A stretch of DNA of 8,968 nt from Prevotella sp. UBA5379. Its GTDB lineage: Bacteria; Bacteroidota; Bacteroidia; Bacteroidales; Bacteroidaceae. The stretch is taken from contig DHOX01000035.1 of the NCBI GenBank assembly GCA_002409785.1, positions 1 through 8,968 on the forward strand, in the 5' to 3' direction. A model generated the notes under the pieces. The model made no database searches, had not been told where the DNA came from, and worked only from the letters and a program-made list of their open reading frames with translations. Of this stretch, positions 1 through 7,437 are shown piece after piece. Numbering within the stretch: the stretch's first letter is position 1; each line of letters starts with the position of its first letter. Both the position numbers and the translations under genes were made by a program.

Positions 1-62
1 TGCAAATATACTATAAATAAAGGTATTTAAGACATTATTCACAAGAAAAATCACTTAAAAAT

Positions 63-218
63 ATGTCGATGTCTAAAAATGGATTTTCCCTTGATTATCG
101 ACAAGTCCTTTATTTAAAAGGTGTATCATCATGTCAAAGAACAATTAACACTATTTTAAGAAATTACAAAATGACATTTAATAGATATCGACAACAAATC
201 ATAGGAAATTATCAGTAG
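63..218 (+). CDS. Small hypothetical protein, possibly helix-turn-helix-like
   Basis: A 51-codon frame runs from ATG at 63 to TAG at 216-218. The frame is open back to a TAA at 18-20, so the first ATG is used; another ATG follows two codons later. The product is basic and polar (YRQ and RYRQQ segments). Its middle, around residues 18-33 (LKGVSSCQRTINTILR), resembles a short helix-turn-helix of the kind found in small DNA-binding proteins of mobile elements, but I cannot assign a family. It is convergent with cas2 and overlaps the cas2 3' end by 20 bases (199-218). No Shine-Dalgarno or promoter was recognised; the upstream DNA is simply AT-rich. It could be a real small regulator or excisionase-like protein, the remnant of a longer gene, or a chance frame. 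No family is assigned and confidence is low. Confidence 0.32.
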   Translation: MSMSKNGFSLDYRQVLYLKGVSSCQRTINTILRNYKMTFNRYRQQIIGNYQ

Positions 219-462
219 GCATTCTTTCTTTACCCAAGATTTGTTTATTCATTGTGTACCCCATTTTATTACTAAAAATGATGACACTATCCACATTTTT
301 ATCCATAATTAATTCCATCTTCAAAACCAATTCTCTGAGTTTTGCCTCCGTAATTTCTCCTTCGAATACAGAATTCTGAATCCAACAAAGGTATTGCCGA
401 CATAATTTCAACATTTTCGCAACACGCTTTATTCCAATATCATATACCAAAATTACATACAT
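199..462 (-). CDS. cas2: CRISPR-associated endoribonuclease/integrase subunit Cas2
   Basis: Cas2 is the small ferredoxin-fold dimer that bridges two Cas1 dimers in the spacer-integration complex. The 87-residue product has the usual family length. It opens with the typical first beta strand YVILVYDI, carrying the conserved Asp8. The next segments also fit the family: the NSVFEGEIT segment (residues 30-38), the DSVIIF strand (58-63) and the QILGK segment near the C-terminus seen in type I-B proteins. The ATG start at 462-460 lies 3 bases after the cas1 stop (TGAGGTATG). It is the last gene of the operon. Its 3' end overlaps a small convergent reading frame, and no hairpin terminator is evident after it. 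In many Cas2 proteins the nuclease activity is dispensable, so the structural role in integration is the safer call. Confidence 0.96.
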   Translation of the reverse strand: MYVILVYDIGIKRVAKMLKLCRQYLCWIQNSVFEGEITEAKLRELVLKMELIMDKNVDSVIIFSNKMGYTMNKQILGKERMPTDNFL

Positions 463-465
463 ACC

Positions 466-1482
466 TCACCAATACATTTTAAAAGGTTTATATTCCTCTA
501 TCCCTAGAATATCCTTCAAAAGTTTGTAACATTCCAATTTAATCAAATGTCGGTAACTGACATTACGCCCTAAGGACCGATGCCGGAAAGTTTCTTGGTA
601 TCTATCTTCCATCGCTTTGACAAATATTTTTGCTCCCCTTTGATTTAACAGACAACGATTCAAGTTATAGTCAAAATGCTGTTCCTGTAAAGCATGTTTA
701 TTTAAGACTTTGAAAATAACCCTATCGACAATAATCGGTTTAAAAATTTCTGAAATATCCAGGCACAAAGAATATCTTCTTTCTCCTGGTGTATGAAGGA
801 AACTGATTGTCGGATTTAATTGAGTCAGATGAATAGCCCTTAAAGTTTCCGTATAACACATCATATTACCAAATGAAATCAATGCATTAACCTCATTTTT
901 TGGAGGCCGTTTAGTCCGAGGTCCCATCATAAAATCATCGAGTATGACATCAAATGCCGAATAATATAACTTTCTGATATTCCCTTCTATGCCCATCACT
1001 TCTTCAACATCTTTTGCATTCGGAAGTGTAGCAGAAAACGTACGAATACCCATCAGGATTTCTCCTAGATCTTTCCCCCTACGATTATAGTAATTCAAGT
1101 TCATGACCATATTCCAAGCCGCACCTTGAATAAATTTCCGGGCAATTTCAACTCTTTTCTCCTTATTCATAAAAGCTTTTGCCTGAGCCAATAAAGTCTG
1201 ACCGGAAAGCAAGCCATCACGAGGCATAAAACTACCTGTATAATTTTCATAGTAGTCGAAAAAATGGACGGGAATATCTTTTTGCCCAAGAAAATCATAA
1301 AGAGCACTGTTTGCCCTCAGACTCCCAAAGACATAAAACTCGGCGACATCTTCGACTGGAAGGTACCGTGGCGGTAAAGTAGTCTCCTCTCCAACCTCTT
1401 TTTCTGTTACAGGAGTAAATTTCAAGGTATTATCCTTGCGCTCCATTATTCCCGGACTAAAAAGATAAAAACTTCTCTTCAT
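466..1482 (-). CDS. cas1: CRISPR-associated endonuclease/integrase Cas1 (type I-B)
   Basis: Cas1 is the metal-dependent integrase that inserts protospacers into the CRISPR array together with Cas2. The protein has 338 residues. An N-terminal beta domain starts MKRSFYLFSPG and includes YVFGSL (about residues 50-55). It is followed by an alpha-helical catalytic domain. The three metal ligands are visible: Glu166 (in GIEGNIRKLYY), His230 (in SFLHTPGERRYS) and Glu245 (in LDISEIFKP). It ends in YKPFKMYW, typical of I-B Cas1. The frame extends 8 codons upstream to an ATG at 1506, but the start at 1482 is preferred. There the ATG overlaps the cas4 stop as ATGA, a good Shine-Dalgarno precedes it by 7 bases, and the encoded N-terminus matches the family. 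Nothing looks degraded. Confidence 0.97.
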   Translation of the reverse strand: MKRSFYLFSPGIMERKDNTLKFTPVTEKEVGEETTLPPRYLPVEDVAEFYVFGSLRANSALYDFLGQKDIPVHFFDYYENYTGSFMPRDGLLSGQTLLAQAKAFMNKEKRVEIARKFIQGAAWNMVMNLNYYNRRGKDLGEILMGIRTFSATLPNAKDVEEVMGIEGNIRKLYYSAFDVILDDFMMGPRTKRPPKNEVNALISFGNMMCYTETLRAIHLTQLNPTISFLHTPGERRYSLCLDISEIFKPIIVDRVIFKVLNKHALQEQHFDYNLNRCLLNQRGAKIFVKAMEDRYQETFRHRSLGRNVSYRHLIKLECYKLLKDILGIEEYKPFKMYW

Positions 1483-1991
1483 GGCATATCCTCCCTTGTA
1501 TAACAAAATTCATAATAGCTACAGTTTCTGCATATATTTTTTCTACAAATTTCCGGACAAGATTTCTGATCTACGATTGCAGAAATCGATGTCAACATTT
1601 TCCGGATTTCATCCCTGTCAGCATCCGTCAGACATATTTTCCGGGTCTTGTGCAACACAGGATATTCCAGTATACCACTAACCCCTTCAATACCATGTTT
1701 TTCAAAAATATACATATAGAATTTCAATTGCCATTCATGCGCATCCTCAATCTTATTTGATTTTTTGATCTCATGAATGACTTTATTTCTTGCATCATAA
1801 TAATCAACCCTTATCCCATCGATGGCAACCTCCTCATATTTCGAAGAACGCTGGGGATAACTGCTTTCATGGATAAGTTTACCTTCATATACAAGATCTG
1901 AATTCTGCTCCATGTTGATGCCATGAGAGAACAGCCAAAGTTTTCTCTTACAGACCAAGTAATAATTAAAATGAGTCCCTGTTACTATCAT
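1479..1991 (-). CDS. cas4: CRISPR-associated exonuclease Cas4 (RecB-like, Fe-S)
   Basis: Cas4 is a RecB-family nuclease with an iron-sulfur cluster that trims prespacers and helps choose those next to a PAM, acting with Cas1-Cas2. The 170-residue protein has every expected motif: N-terminal cluster Cys14 (VCKRKLW), His41 (GKLIHES), motif II Asp63 (GIRVDYY), motif III Glu74 and Lys76 (HEIKKS), Gln88 (WQLKFYMY), and the C-terminal cluster Cys154-x2-Cys157-x5-Cys163 (ICRNCSYYEFC). Two further cysteines (145, 149) lie just before. An upstream TTG at 1997-1995 would add two residues, but the ATG at 1991 overlaps the cas3 stop as ATGA and is preferred. At its 3' end the stop overlaps the cas1 ATG in the same way. 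It is a separate protein, not fused to Cas1. Confidence 0.95.
   Translation of the reverse strand: MIVTGTHFNYYLVCKRKLWLFSHGINMEQNSDLVYEGKLIHESSYPQRSSKYEEVAIDGIRVDYYDARNKVIHEIKKSNKIEDAHEWQLKFYMYIFEKHGIEGVSGILEYPVLHKTRKICLTDADRDEIRKMLTSISAIVDQKSCPEICRKNICRNCSYYEFCYTREDMP
1490..1497 (-). promoter_or_regulatory. Strong Shine-Dalgarno for cas1
   Basis: On the minus strand the sequence AAGGGAGG sits 7 bases before the cas1 ATG at 1482-1480, inside the last codons of cas4. It matches the anti-Shine-Dalgarno core. This is unusual here, because the other starts in the operon show only AT-rich or weak upstream sequence, as is common in Bacteroidota. It decides the cas1 start in favour of 1482 over the upstream in-frame ATG at 1506. 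Confidence 0.6.
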
Positions 1992-4222
1992 AGACAATTA
2001 TCATTATATTCCGAAGGAACATCCGCATCCTTCATCTGTAATCCAAGTTCATGAGTATATTTTCTATTCACCACATAAATACGGGAGGAATTAATTTTAG
2101 AATGATCTTCAGAAGGATAAGGAAAGGATTGTTGAGTGATTCCCCCATTATTTTCCAATGCATGGAATTGACCGGTGCTGACAGAAACCAGGAGCTCGGA
2201 AGCTCTAATAAACTGATAATTGAAAATACGTTCTTGGTATTCCTCAGACAAAGCTACCGGTAAAGCCTTGATAGCATCAAACTGCTTATAAAAATCTGCT
2301 TCCCTTTCGTCACTTTCATCTAACGGTTTCAAGTCGTGAATTATAAAATCCGTCAAACATCTCCGGGTCATCTGATATTCTTCTTTTTGTGGGTCAGACC
2401 AATCCGGGTATACGTCATCAATAACTTTCTGCAATTGCTCCTCTTTTACGATCCCCTTCTGATCCTTTTCTATCATCAGTAAATCATTTAAAGTACGGGA
2501 AATGACTTTAGAATCTTTATAAATAAATTGATCCTGTTCATTTCTTTCCTTAAAGACGAAACATGTACAGATCCCCTTTTCCCGTTTCCTGTTAACCCGG
2601 CCAAAACGCTGAAGCAATGCATCTATCGGAGCCGGTTCAGAATAGAGCACATCAAAATCAATATCCAAACTAATTTCAATAGCCTGTGTACCGACAAGCA
2701 GATTAACCTTTTCATTCTGCAGCAGAGATTCATGACAAAACCGGTCTTCACTATTGAATTTTCCATGGAGGAGAACTTTCTGACGAGCGGTCAAATTCTG
2801 GAAAACATATTGAGAAGCTTCAACGGTATTGCAAACAACCAATACTTTCTTCCCTGCATCAATATCTTTCTGAATCAGATCTAAAGCTTCCATCAATTTC
2901 CCCTCCAACAGTCTGACCTGATGACGTCTAAAAGACTGGTAAAGTTTGTTATCTGCCCTTATTTCCTGAAAAGGTCGGATCACATTCTCGATTTCCCGTT
3001 TCATAAAAGAAGGAAGAGTAGCTGTCATGATATGAACACTTACATTCATGAACTTTACAGCAAACTGGAGGAGTACGATCACTTGAGCGAACAATCCCGC
3101 ATCATACGCATGAATTTCATCAATGATAAAATATCCCCCACACCATTCAAATAACCCCTTTTCATAGCCTTTCAGACCAAACAAAGACTTCAGGAGTTGA
3201 AAGGGGGTCACGATTTTGACCGGAGTGACCATCGATTTGAAGCCATCTACCAATTTGAGAATATCATCTACAGAATAAGATCTGTCAGACATTCTGGTCT
3301 CTATATACTGAGCCAATTTCCCATGAACCATCCCTACCTTCTTCTCTGATGACGGCATATCCTCGTTCATCCGCTCATACATTGCATTAATGGATGCTGT
3401 ATAAGGCAAAATATAGAAAGTTCGTCCCTGTCCCTTCACACACAATTGATGTCTGAGCCAAGCAAAAGCAGCCTCCGTCTTCCCTGATCCTGTCGGAGCC
3501 ACCAGTAAGACGTTTCCCACACACTTAGCATCCTCATCCTGATGATGATAAAAAGGATATTGATATAAGAACTTAAAATCATCAGCATCCAGTTTCAGCA
3601 GATGTTGTATGCCCGCAGATGCCAAGTGATCACACTGCTTAAGTCCACCAGTAAGCAACAGTCTAAAGAAAGTACCGGGATCCTTAATATTTTTATTATT
3701 CCGACATTCCTTACAGATAAGATCGACCAAATCAACGGGTAGAGAACTCTTCTGGTGGATTCCATATTCATCCAGCAAAGACCAAACGGAATGATAATCC
3801 AATTTTTCGCACTCCTTGTCATAATCTATAGGATCATCCCCTTCCAATGCCCATTCATCCCGCACATAATTATGATCAACAAAGCTGAACAATTCTGCTA
3901 AAGATTTATGATGTCCCAATACCGGAAACTCCACCAGTTGTTTTTCCTCCTCATCCAGATCAGAATTCAAAATGAAATAAAGAGAAAACAGTTCATGACG
4001 CTGATGAAACCAGTGATCCGGCTGCTTGCGTAATAACCTCTGAAATTCCGGATGAGCTTTACCAGTATCGTGAAAGACAATTGCCTCTTCGAGAATTTTC
4101 CAGAATTCCGGTCTGTCATCCACAGGAAGATCAGGAACACACATTTCTAATTGCCTCATAATATTGAGGCAATCATCAACATGTTCCTTTAAAGAAACTT
4201 TCGGTTGTGACTTAGCCAGCAT
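1988..4222 (-). CDS. cas3: CRISPR-associated nuclease-helicase Cas3 (HD + DExH)
   Basis: Cas3 is recruited by target-bound Cascade, unwinds the DNA 3' to 5' and degrades it with its HD nuclease. From the ATG at 4222 the protein has 744 residues. The HD domain is N-terminal: His14 (KEHVDD), the His51-Asp52 pair (FHDTGKAH), His104-His105 (GHHKS) and Asp198. The superfamily 2 helicase follows: Walker A APTGSGKT (242-249), DEIH box (368-371), TAT motif III (400-402) and motif VI QRFGRVNR (538-545). All catalytic residues are kept, and nuclease and helicase are fused as usual in I-B. The start is uncertain. The frame is open to a TTG at 4261, which would overlap cas5 by 17 bases and give 757 residues. 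The ATG is preferred because GGGAAG precedes it and the MLAKSQP start resembles family N-termini. The stop overlaps the cas4 ATG. Confidence 0.95.
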   Translation of the reverse strand: MLAKSQPKVSLKEHVDDCLNIMRQLEMCVPDLPVDDRPEFWKILEEAIVFHDTGKAHPEFQRLLRKQPDHWFHQRHELFSLYFILNSDLDEEEKQLVEFPVLGHHKSLAELFSFVDHNYVRDEWALEGDDPIDYDKECEKLDYHSVWSLLDEYGIHQKSSLPVDLVDLICKECRNNKNIKDPGTFFRLLLTGGLKQCDHLASAGIQHLLKLDADDFKFLYQYPFYHHQDEDAKCVGNVLLVAPTGSGKTEAAFAWLRHQLCVKGQGRTFYILPYTASINAMYERMNEDMPSSEKKVGMVHGKLAQYIETRMSDRSYSVDDILKLVDGFKSMVTPVKIVTPFQLLKSLFGLKGYEKGLFEWCGGYFIIDEIHAYDAGLFAQVIVLLQFAVKFMNVSVHIMTATLPSFMKREIENVIRPFQEIRADNKLYQSFRRHQVRLLEGKLMEALDLIQKDIDAGKKVLVVCNTVEASQYVFQNLTARQKVLLHGKFNSEDRFCHESLLQNEKVNLLVGTQAIEISLDIDFDVLYSEPAPIDALLQRFGRVNRKREKGICTCFVFKERNEQDQFIYKDSKVISRTLNDLLMIEKDQKGIVKEEQLQKVIDDVYPDWSDPQKEEYQMTRRCLTDFIIHDLKPLDESDEREADFYKQFDAIKALPVALSEEYQERIFNYQFIRASELLVSVSTGQFHALENNGGITQQSFPYPSEDHSKINSSRIYVVNRKYTHELGLQMKDADVPSEYNDNCL

Positions 4223-4244
4223 CAGATACTTCCCGGTTTGGGTA

Positions 4245-4925
4245 TTATTCGTTTCTATCAAAGTTCAAATGATGAAAATAAATATCAATTTTACGATCTT
4301 TAATTGTATCCTCAAAAGCATGAATATCAGTAGGGAAATCACCCATCTGATAAGGAATCACTGAAAAGGCCTGCGTTCCCAAGTTCTTCCGAGGCAATGT
4401 GTCAGTAAAGTATACCGGGAGAGCCTGGATAACACCTGGCAAATAATGTCCGGAGAAGGGGACGATCTGCCCTTTAATTCTGGAAGCAGTATTCATTTCC
4501 TGCAGTTCACGTACTTCTATACCTTCCACACTTGCCAGGTCATTGCTTCTACCCAGCAGAATCTGAAAACGAGGATTACGGAAGTACTCAACAAGTTTTT
4601 CTTCTTTTAAATAGAGAAACAACTTACAATCATACAGGAATTCCCGCTGCAGGACATTCGATTTCATCTTGTTATCAGGAGTTCCTTTCCCCGTCAATCC
4701 CACCTGATAAATGGTTTCCAAATCAGTCGATGCCGCTCCATATTCAAAATAATATCCGATCTCCAGTTGATGATGATCAATATAATTTCCAGCACATGCA
4801 TTTATCAGTCCCAGCACAGTACTTAGAGGAGGAACAAGAAGTGTAGGCTGGTAACCGGATATTACATTCGGATAGCGGAAGCTTGAAGTCCATGAACTGA
4901 TCTCAATACGGTACACCTTCATCAT
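4245..4925 (-). CDS. cas5: Type I-B Cascade subunit Cas5 (Cas5b/Cas5t)
   Basis: Cas5 caps the 5' handle of the crRNA in Cascade and contacts the large subunit Cas8. The 226-residue protein begins with a RAMP/ferredoxin-like strand (KVYRIEISSW), followed by the conserved Cas5 segment PPLSTVLGLINACAG (residues 32-46). Further typical elements are QREFLYD (93-99) and ILLGRSNDLAS (122-132), which are shared with Cas5 proteins of I-B systems. The start is the first of two tandem ATG codons at 4925; it overlaps the cas7 stop as ATGA, which suggests coupled translation. No Cas5d-like endonuclease role is expected, because a separate cas6 is present in the operon. The length is normal and nothing is missing. 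Confidence 0.92.
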   Translation of the reverse strand: MMKVYRIEISSWTSSFRYPNVISGYQPTLLVPPLSTVLGLINACAGNYIDHHQLEIGYYFEYGAASTDLETIYQVGLTGKGTPDNKMKSNVLQREFLYDCKLFLYLKEEKLVEYFRNPRFQILLGRSNDLASVEGIEVRELQEMNTASRIKGQIVPFSGHYLPGVIQALPVYFTDTLPRKNLGTQAFSVIPYQMGDFPTDIHAFEDTIKDRKIDIYFHHLNFDRNE

Positions 4926-5974
4926 ACCATTTGCTGTTTGATTTGTTGTGCATAATGATCAATAGCCCTATTAACCGGTTCAAATTCTACTAAGTCTTTA
5001 TAATCAGAAGCCAGTTTTTCCAAATCCTGATCATATTCATCAAAGAAACCACTTCGTTTCCCAATAAAGATTTTTCCTCTGAAAGTCGATTTATAATCTT
5101 CAATTACTTCTCTTAAACCTTTTACATTCAACACTGCTTTCTCGTCGCGGTCACCATCACTCACTGCAATATGAGAAAAAGGATGATTTCCCGTCACTGT
5201 AGTCGCCAACACAATAAGTTTTGGAGTCACATCACCCAGATTATTAGTCTGCATAGCACCTCCTGAAATATCTTTCAGTGCCAAAATCGTATCCCAAACA
5301 CGTTGCTGTCTCATTTGTAAAGGTAAGCGAATTAATTTACCTGTCCCAAACGGATCCTTTATTTCCATCCCACCTTCAGTCACGGCAGCCTCCTTCAGAC
5401 TCTCTGAAAGATTTTTAAATCCACTACGGTTATAATCAGAAAACGTACCTACCATATCTGCATCCAGGGAAAACATCCCCTTCATCACAGCACTATATTC
5501 CTGTCTTTTATAAGGAACTGAATCCCCGTCCTGCCTTGACATACTTGACCAGTTTGCTGCAGGATGGACTGAAGCTACTGAAACCAGTGCTGAATTTTTC
5601 AAAGGAGAAACTCTTGTAACCGTGATGTTACGCGTTTTTTTCTTCCCCTTATCTTCATATTCTTCTGTCGCTGCACGCATATAACCAAAAACATCGTCAT
5701 CAGGATATTTAATGGGATTTGCATTCGTAAATGCGATACTCTTGTCACGAATAACAGGAGAAAGTTTCCAATTAAAGTCTTTTTGAAGAGTATTCCTCCA
5801 CCAGTATCTCCAAGCCTGGCCAGAAACATATACATAGTTCTCTCCATTCTTGTAAATAGACTTCGTCTTTACAGAATTATCAAAATTAGACGAAGTGTCA
5901 GCTCCGCTATTGTTTAGTGCCACGACATCAACATCCAGCAACACGAATCCTTGAACTTTCAAATTGTTTTCCAT
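4922..5974 (-). CDS. cas7: Type I-B Cascade backbone subunit Cas7 (Cst2/DevR family)
   Basis: Cas7 polymerises along the crRNA and forms the Cascade filament that pairs the guide with target DNA. The 350-residue product belongs to the Cas7/Cst2/DevR group. It has an N-terminal RRM-like strand followed by NNSGADTSSN (21-30), SGQAWRYWWR (51-60), DDDVFGYM (92-99), the basic segment TRVSPLKNSALVSV (120-133), and the family signature near 238-255 (GGAMQTNNLGDVTP). The ATG at 5974 lies 16 bases after the cas8b stop in a purely AT-rich gap, with no Shine-Dalgarno, as is common in Bacteroidota. The stop overlaps the cas5 start. The DevR relationship is to the Myxococcus dev CRISPR proteins; here the full cas set points to defence, not development. 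Confidence 0.93.
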   Translation of the reverse strand: MENNLKVQGFVLLDVDVVALNNSGADTSSNFDNSVKTKSIYKNGENYVYVSGQAWRYWWRNTLQKDFNWKLSPVIRDKSIAFTNANPIKYPDDDVFGYMRAATEEYEDKGKKKTRNITVTRVSPLKNSALVSVASVHPAANWSSMSRQDGDSVPYKRQEYSAVMKGMFSLDADMVGTFSDYNRSGFKNLSESLKEAAVTEGGMEIKDPFGTGKLIRLPLQMRQQRVWDTILALKDISGGAMQTNNLGDVTPKLIVLATTVTGNHPFSHIAVSDGDRDEKAVLNVKGLREVIEDYKSTFRGKIFIGKRSGFFDEYDQDLEKLASDYKDLVEFEPVNRAIDHYAQQIKQQMV

Positions 5975-5990
5975 ATTCTATTTATTTTAA

Positions 5991-7385
5991 TCATTCTTTT
6001 ATAGCATGATCTTTCACCGGTTCAACAGCAATTTCCCGATGCTGTTCATGGAGTTTCTCATAGATAGCGATTTCTAAGACATCCCTTGTTTCCTTCCACG
6101 AATCAATATCAGGGAAAAGATAATCCACATAATCTTTGACGCTGACAATGAGGTCACTATTCCCTTCATCATAATTTTTAGCAACTACATCCTTCAAAAT
6201 AATTCTTCTCAACAAGTATGAATTTGTAGCAGCATCTAACTTTTTCAAGACTTTGCCAATTCCCCGGTCATCATTGGAGGAGATGATGAAATCTGCCATC
6301 TGTTCAATTTTATCAACTGTCTCTTTCTTCATATTTAAGATCTTTAAAACATAAACTTTTACAATCTGAAAAATAAATTCATGCACTCTAACAAAATCAA
6401 GCATTTGCGGTAAAATAGATTTGCCATTCAGCAAAGATTCATAAATAGTATTTTGCCAATATTTAAAATCTTCATTGGTCACTACAGTAATCTTTTTATT
6501 CTCCTTGACCTGAAAAACATTTTCTTGTTCATTATAAGAAGCACCTTTTTTCCAATAATACCGCGAAATAAATGAATTCCAACAATCCTTATATTGCCCT
6601 CTCTGCGTAAAGACATAAAAGTGCATTATCTGAAATGGCAACTGATGGATAGTTAATTCAGGGTTTGCTCCAAAATTTGAAAAATGGTATAATGTCAAGC
6701 CACAGGATTTATGATCAAACTCTTTTTTCTCGTCCTCCAGAACCTGATCGGCATATCTGAAAAGGGCCGTTCCAGGCATGCTTGATCGTGCCCGGAGAAT
6801 TGTTCCTGGAGCTATCTTCCCAACTGCAGAAAGATTCTTGTTACAAACCCACTGACCAAAGAATTTTGAAATATCAGGCACATTACAGGAAATCAAAGCC
6901 AGCTTTCCTTGCAGTAGTTCACAGGCAAGAGGCAGGAAAAAAGATCTGATGATTATTTCCTTGGAAAGCATGATACCGCTTTGGAAATCATGATGAAAGT
7001 TTACGAATGTTTTTGAACCCGTCAACACCATATTATTTCTTCCACCAGGAAAGACCATTGTCTTACGCCCAGTTATTCTACAGAATCCAGGCTGTCCGCC
7101 TTCATCATTCAGTAAAGACAAATAATATTTTTGAGTTTCTTGCTTTTTTCTATCGCCCTTGAAGGCGGGTTGAGTGATCGTAGAATCAAGAAAAAACGAA
7201 TTCAATTTAGCATTCCATTTATCTATATAGATATCTGCTACCAGCATAATCAACTCCAGAATATCTTTTTCTCCCTGGTAATGCCGATCCACCTCTTCAA
7301 GGGCATATCCTCCCGCATCCACGAAAGGGTCCCCCGTTGGCTTTATCAGCCAATTATAATCTACATTCTTATACGTTTGTTTCAT
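5991..7385 (-). CDS. cas8b: Type I-B Cascade large subunit Cas8b (Cst1-like)
   Basis: The large subunit recognises the PAM and recruits Cas3. I identify this 464-residue protein partly from position, between cas6 and cas7, and partly from Cst1-type features. These are the N-terminal segment TGDPFVDAGGYALEE (17-31), a cysteine-containing FCRITGRK (101-108), GIMLSKEIIIRSFFLPLA (137-154) where Cst1 proteins usually carry a second CxxC, and a helical C-terminus. Cst1 proteins commonly have two CxxC pairs. Here only Cys102 is left at those places, so the zinc finger appears lost. No cas11 gene exists in the operon; the helical region from about residue 328 may double as the small subunit through internal starts (ATG at 6404, 6332 or 6299). 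The ATG at 7385 follows cas6 by 52 bases. The role is secure; the exact subfamily name is less so. Confidence 0.85.
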   Translation of the reverse strand: MKQTYKNVDYNWLIKPTGDPFVDAGGYALEEVDRHYQGEKDILELIMLVADIYIDKWNAKLNSFFLDSTITQPAFKGDRKKQETQKYYLSLLNDEGGQPGFCRITGRKTMVFPGGRNNMVLTGSKTFVNFHHDFQSGIMLSKEIIIRSFFLPLACELLQGKLALISCNVPDISKFFGQWVCNKNLSAVGKIAPGTILRARSSMPGTALFRYADQVLEDEKKEFDHKSCGLTLYHFSNFGANPELTIHQLPFQIMHFYVFTQRGQYKDCWNSFISRYYWKKGASYNEQENVFQVKENKKITVVTNEDFKYWQNTIYESLLNGKSILPQMLDFVRVHEFIFQIVKVYVLKILNMKKETVDKIEQMADFIISSNDDRGIGKVLKKLDAATNSYLLRRIILKDVVAKNYDEGNSDLIVSVKDYVDYLFPDIDSWKETRDVLEIAIYEKLHEQHREIAVEPVKDHAIKE

Positions 7386-7437
7386 GCCTTATCTTATTAA
7401 GTCTCATTAATTTCGTTCACGCATTCCGACTACCTTG

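Noticed and set aside
161..182. Possible terminator after cas2 (AAATG-A-CATTT)
   Set aside because: A five-base stem with a one-base loop cannot form a stable hairpin; no terminator is called.
96..194. TATCGACAA repeated at 96-104 and 186-194
   Set aside because: Only nine bases, two copies, 90 bases apart, and both lie in codons for similar residues (YRQ). Too short and too few for a CRISPR repeat or an iteron.
2528..2884. Plus-strand 118-codon frame
   Set aside because: It is the complement of the cas3 helicase core, whose motifs are unmistakable on the other strand.
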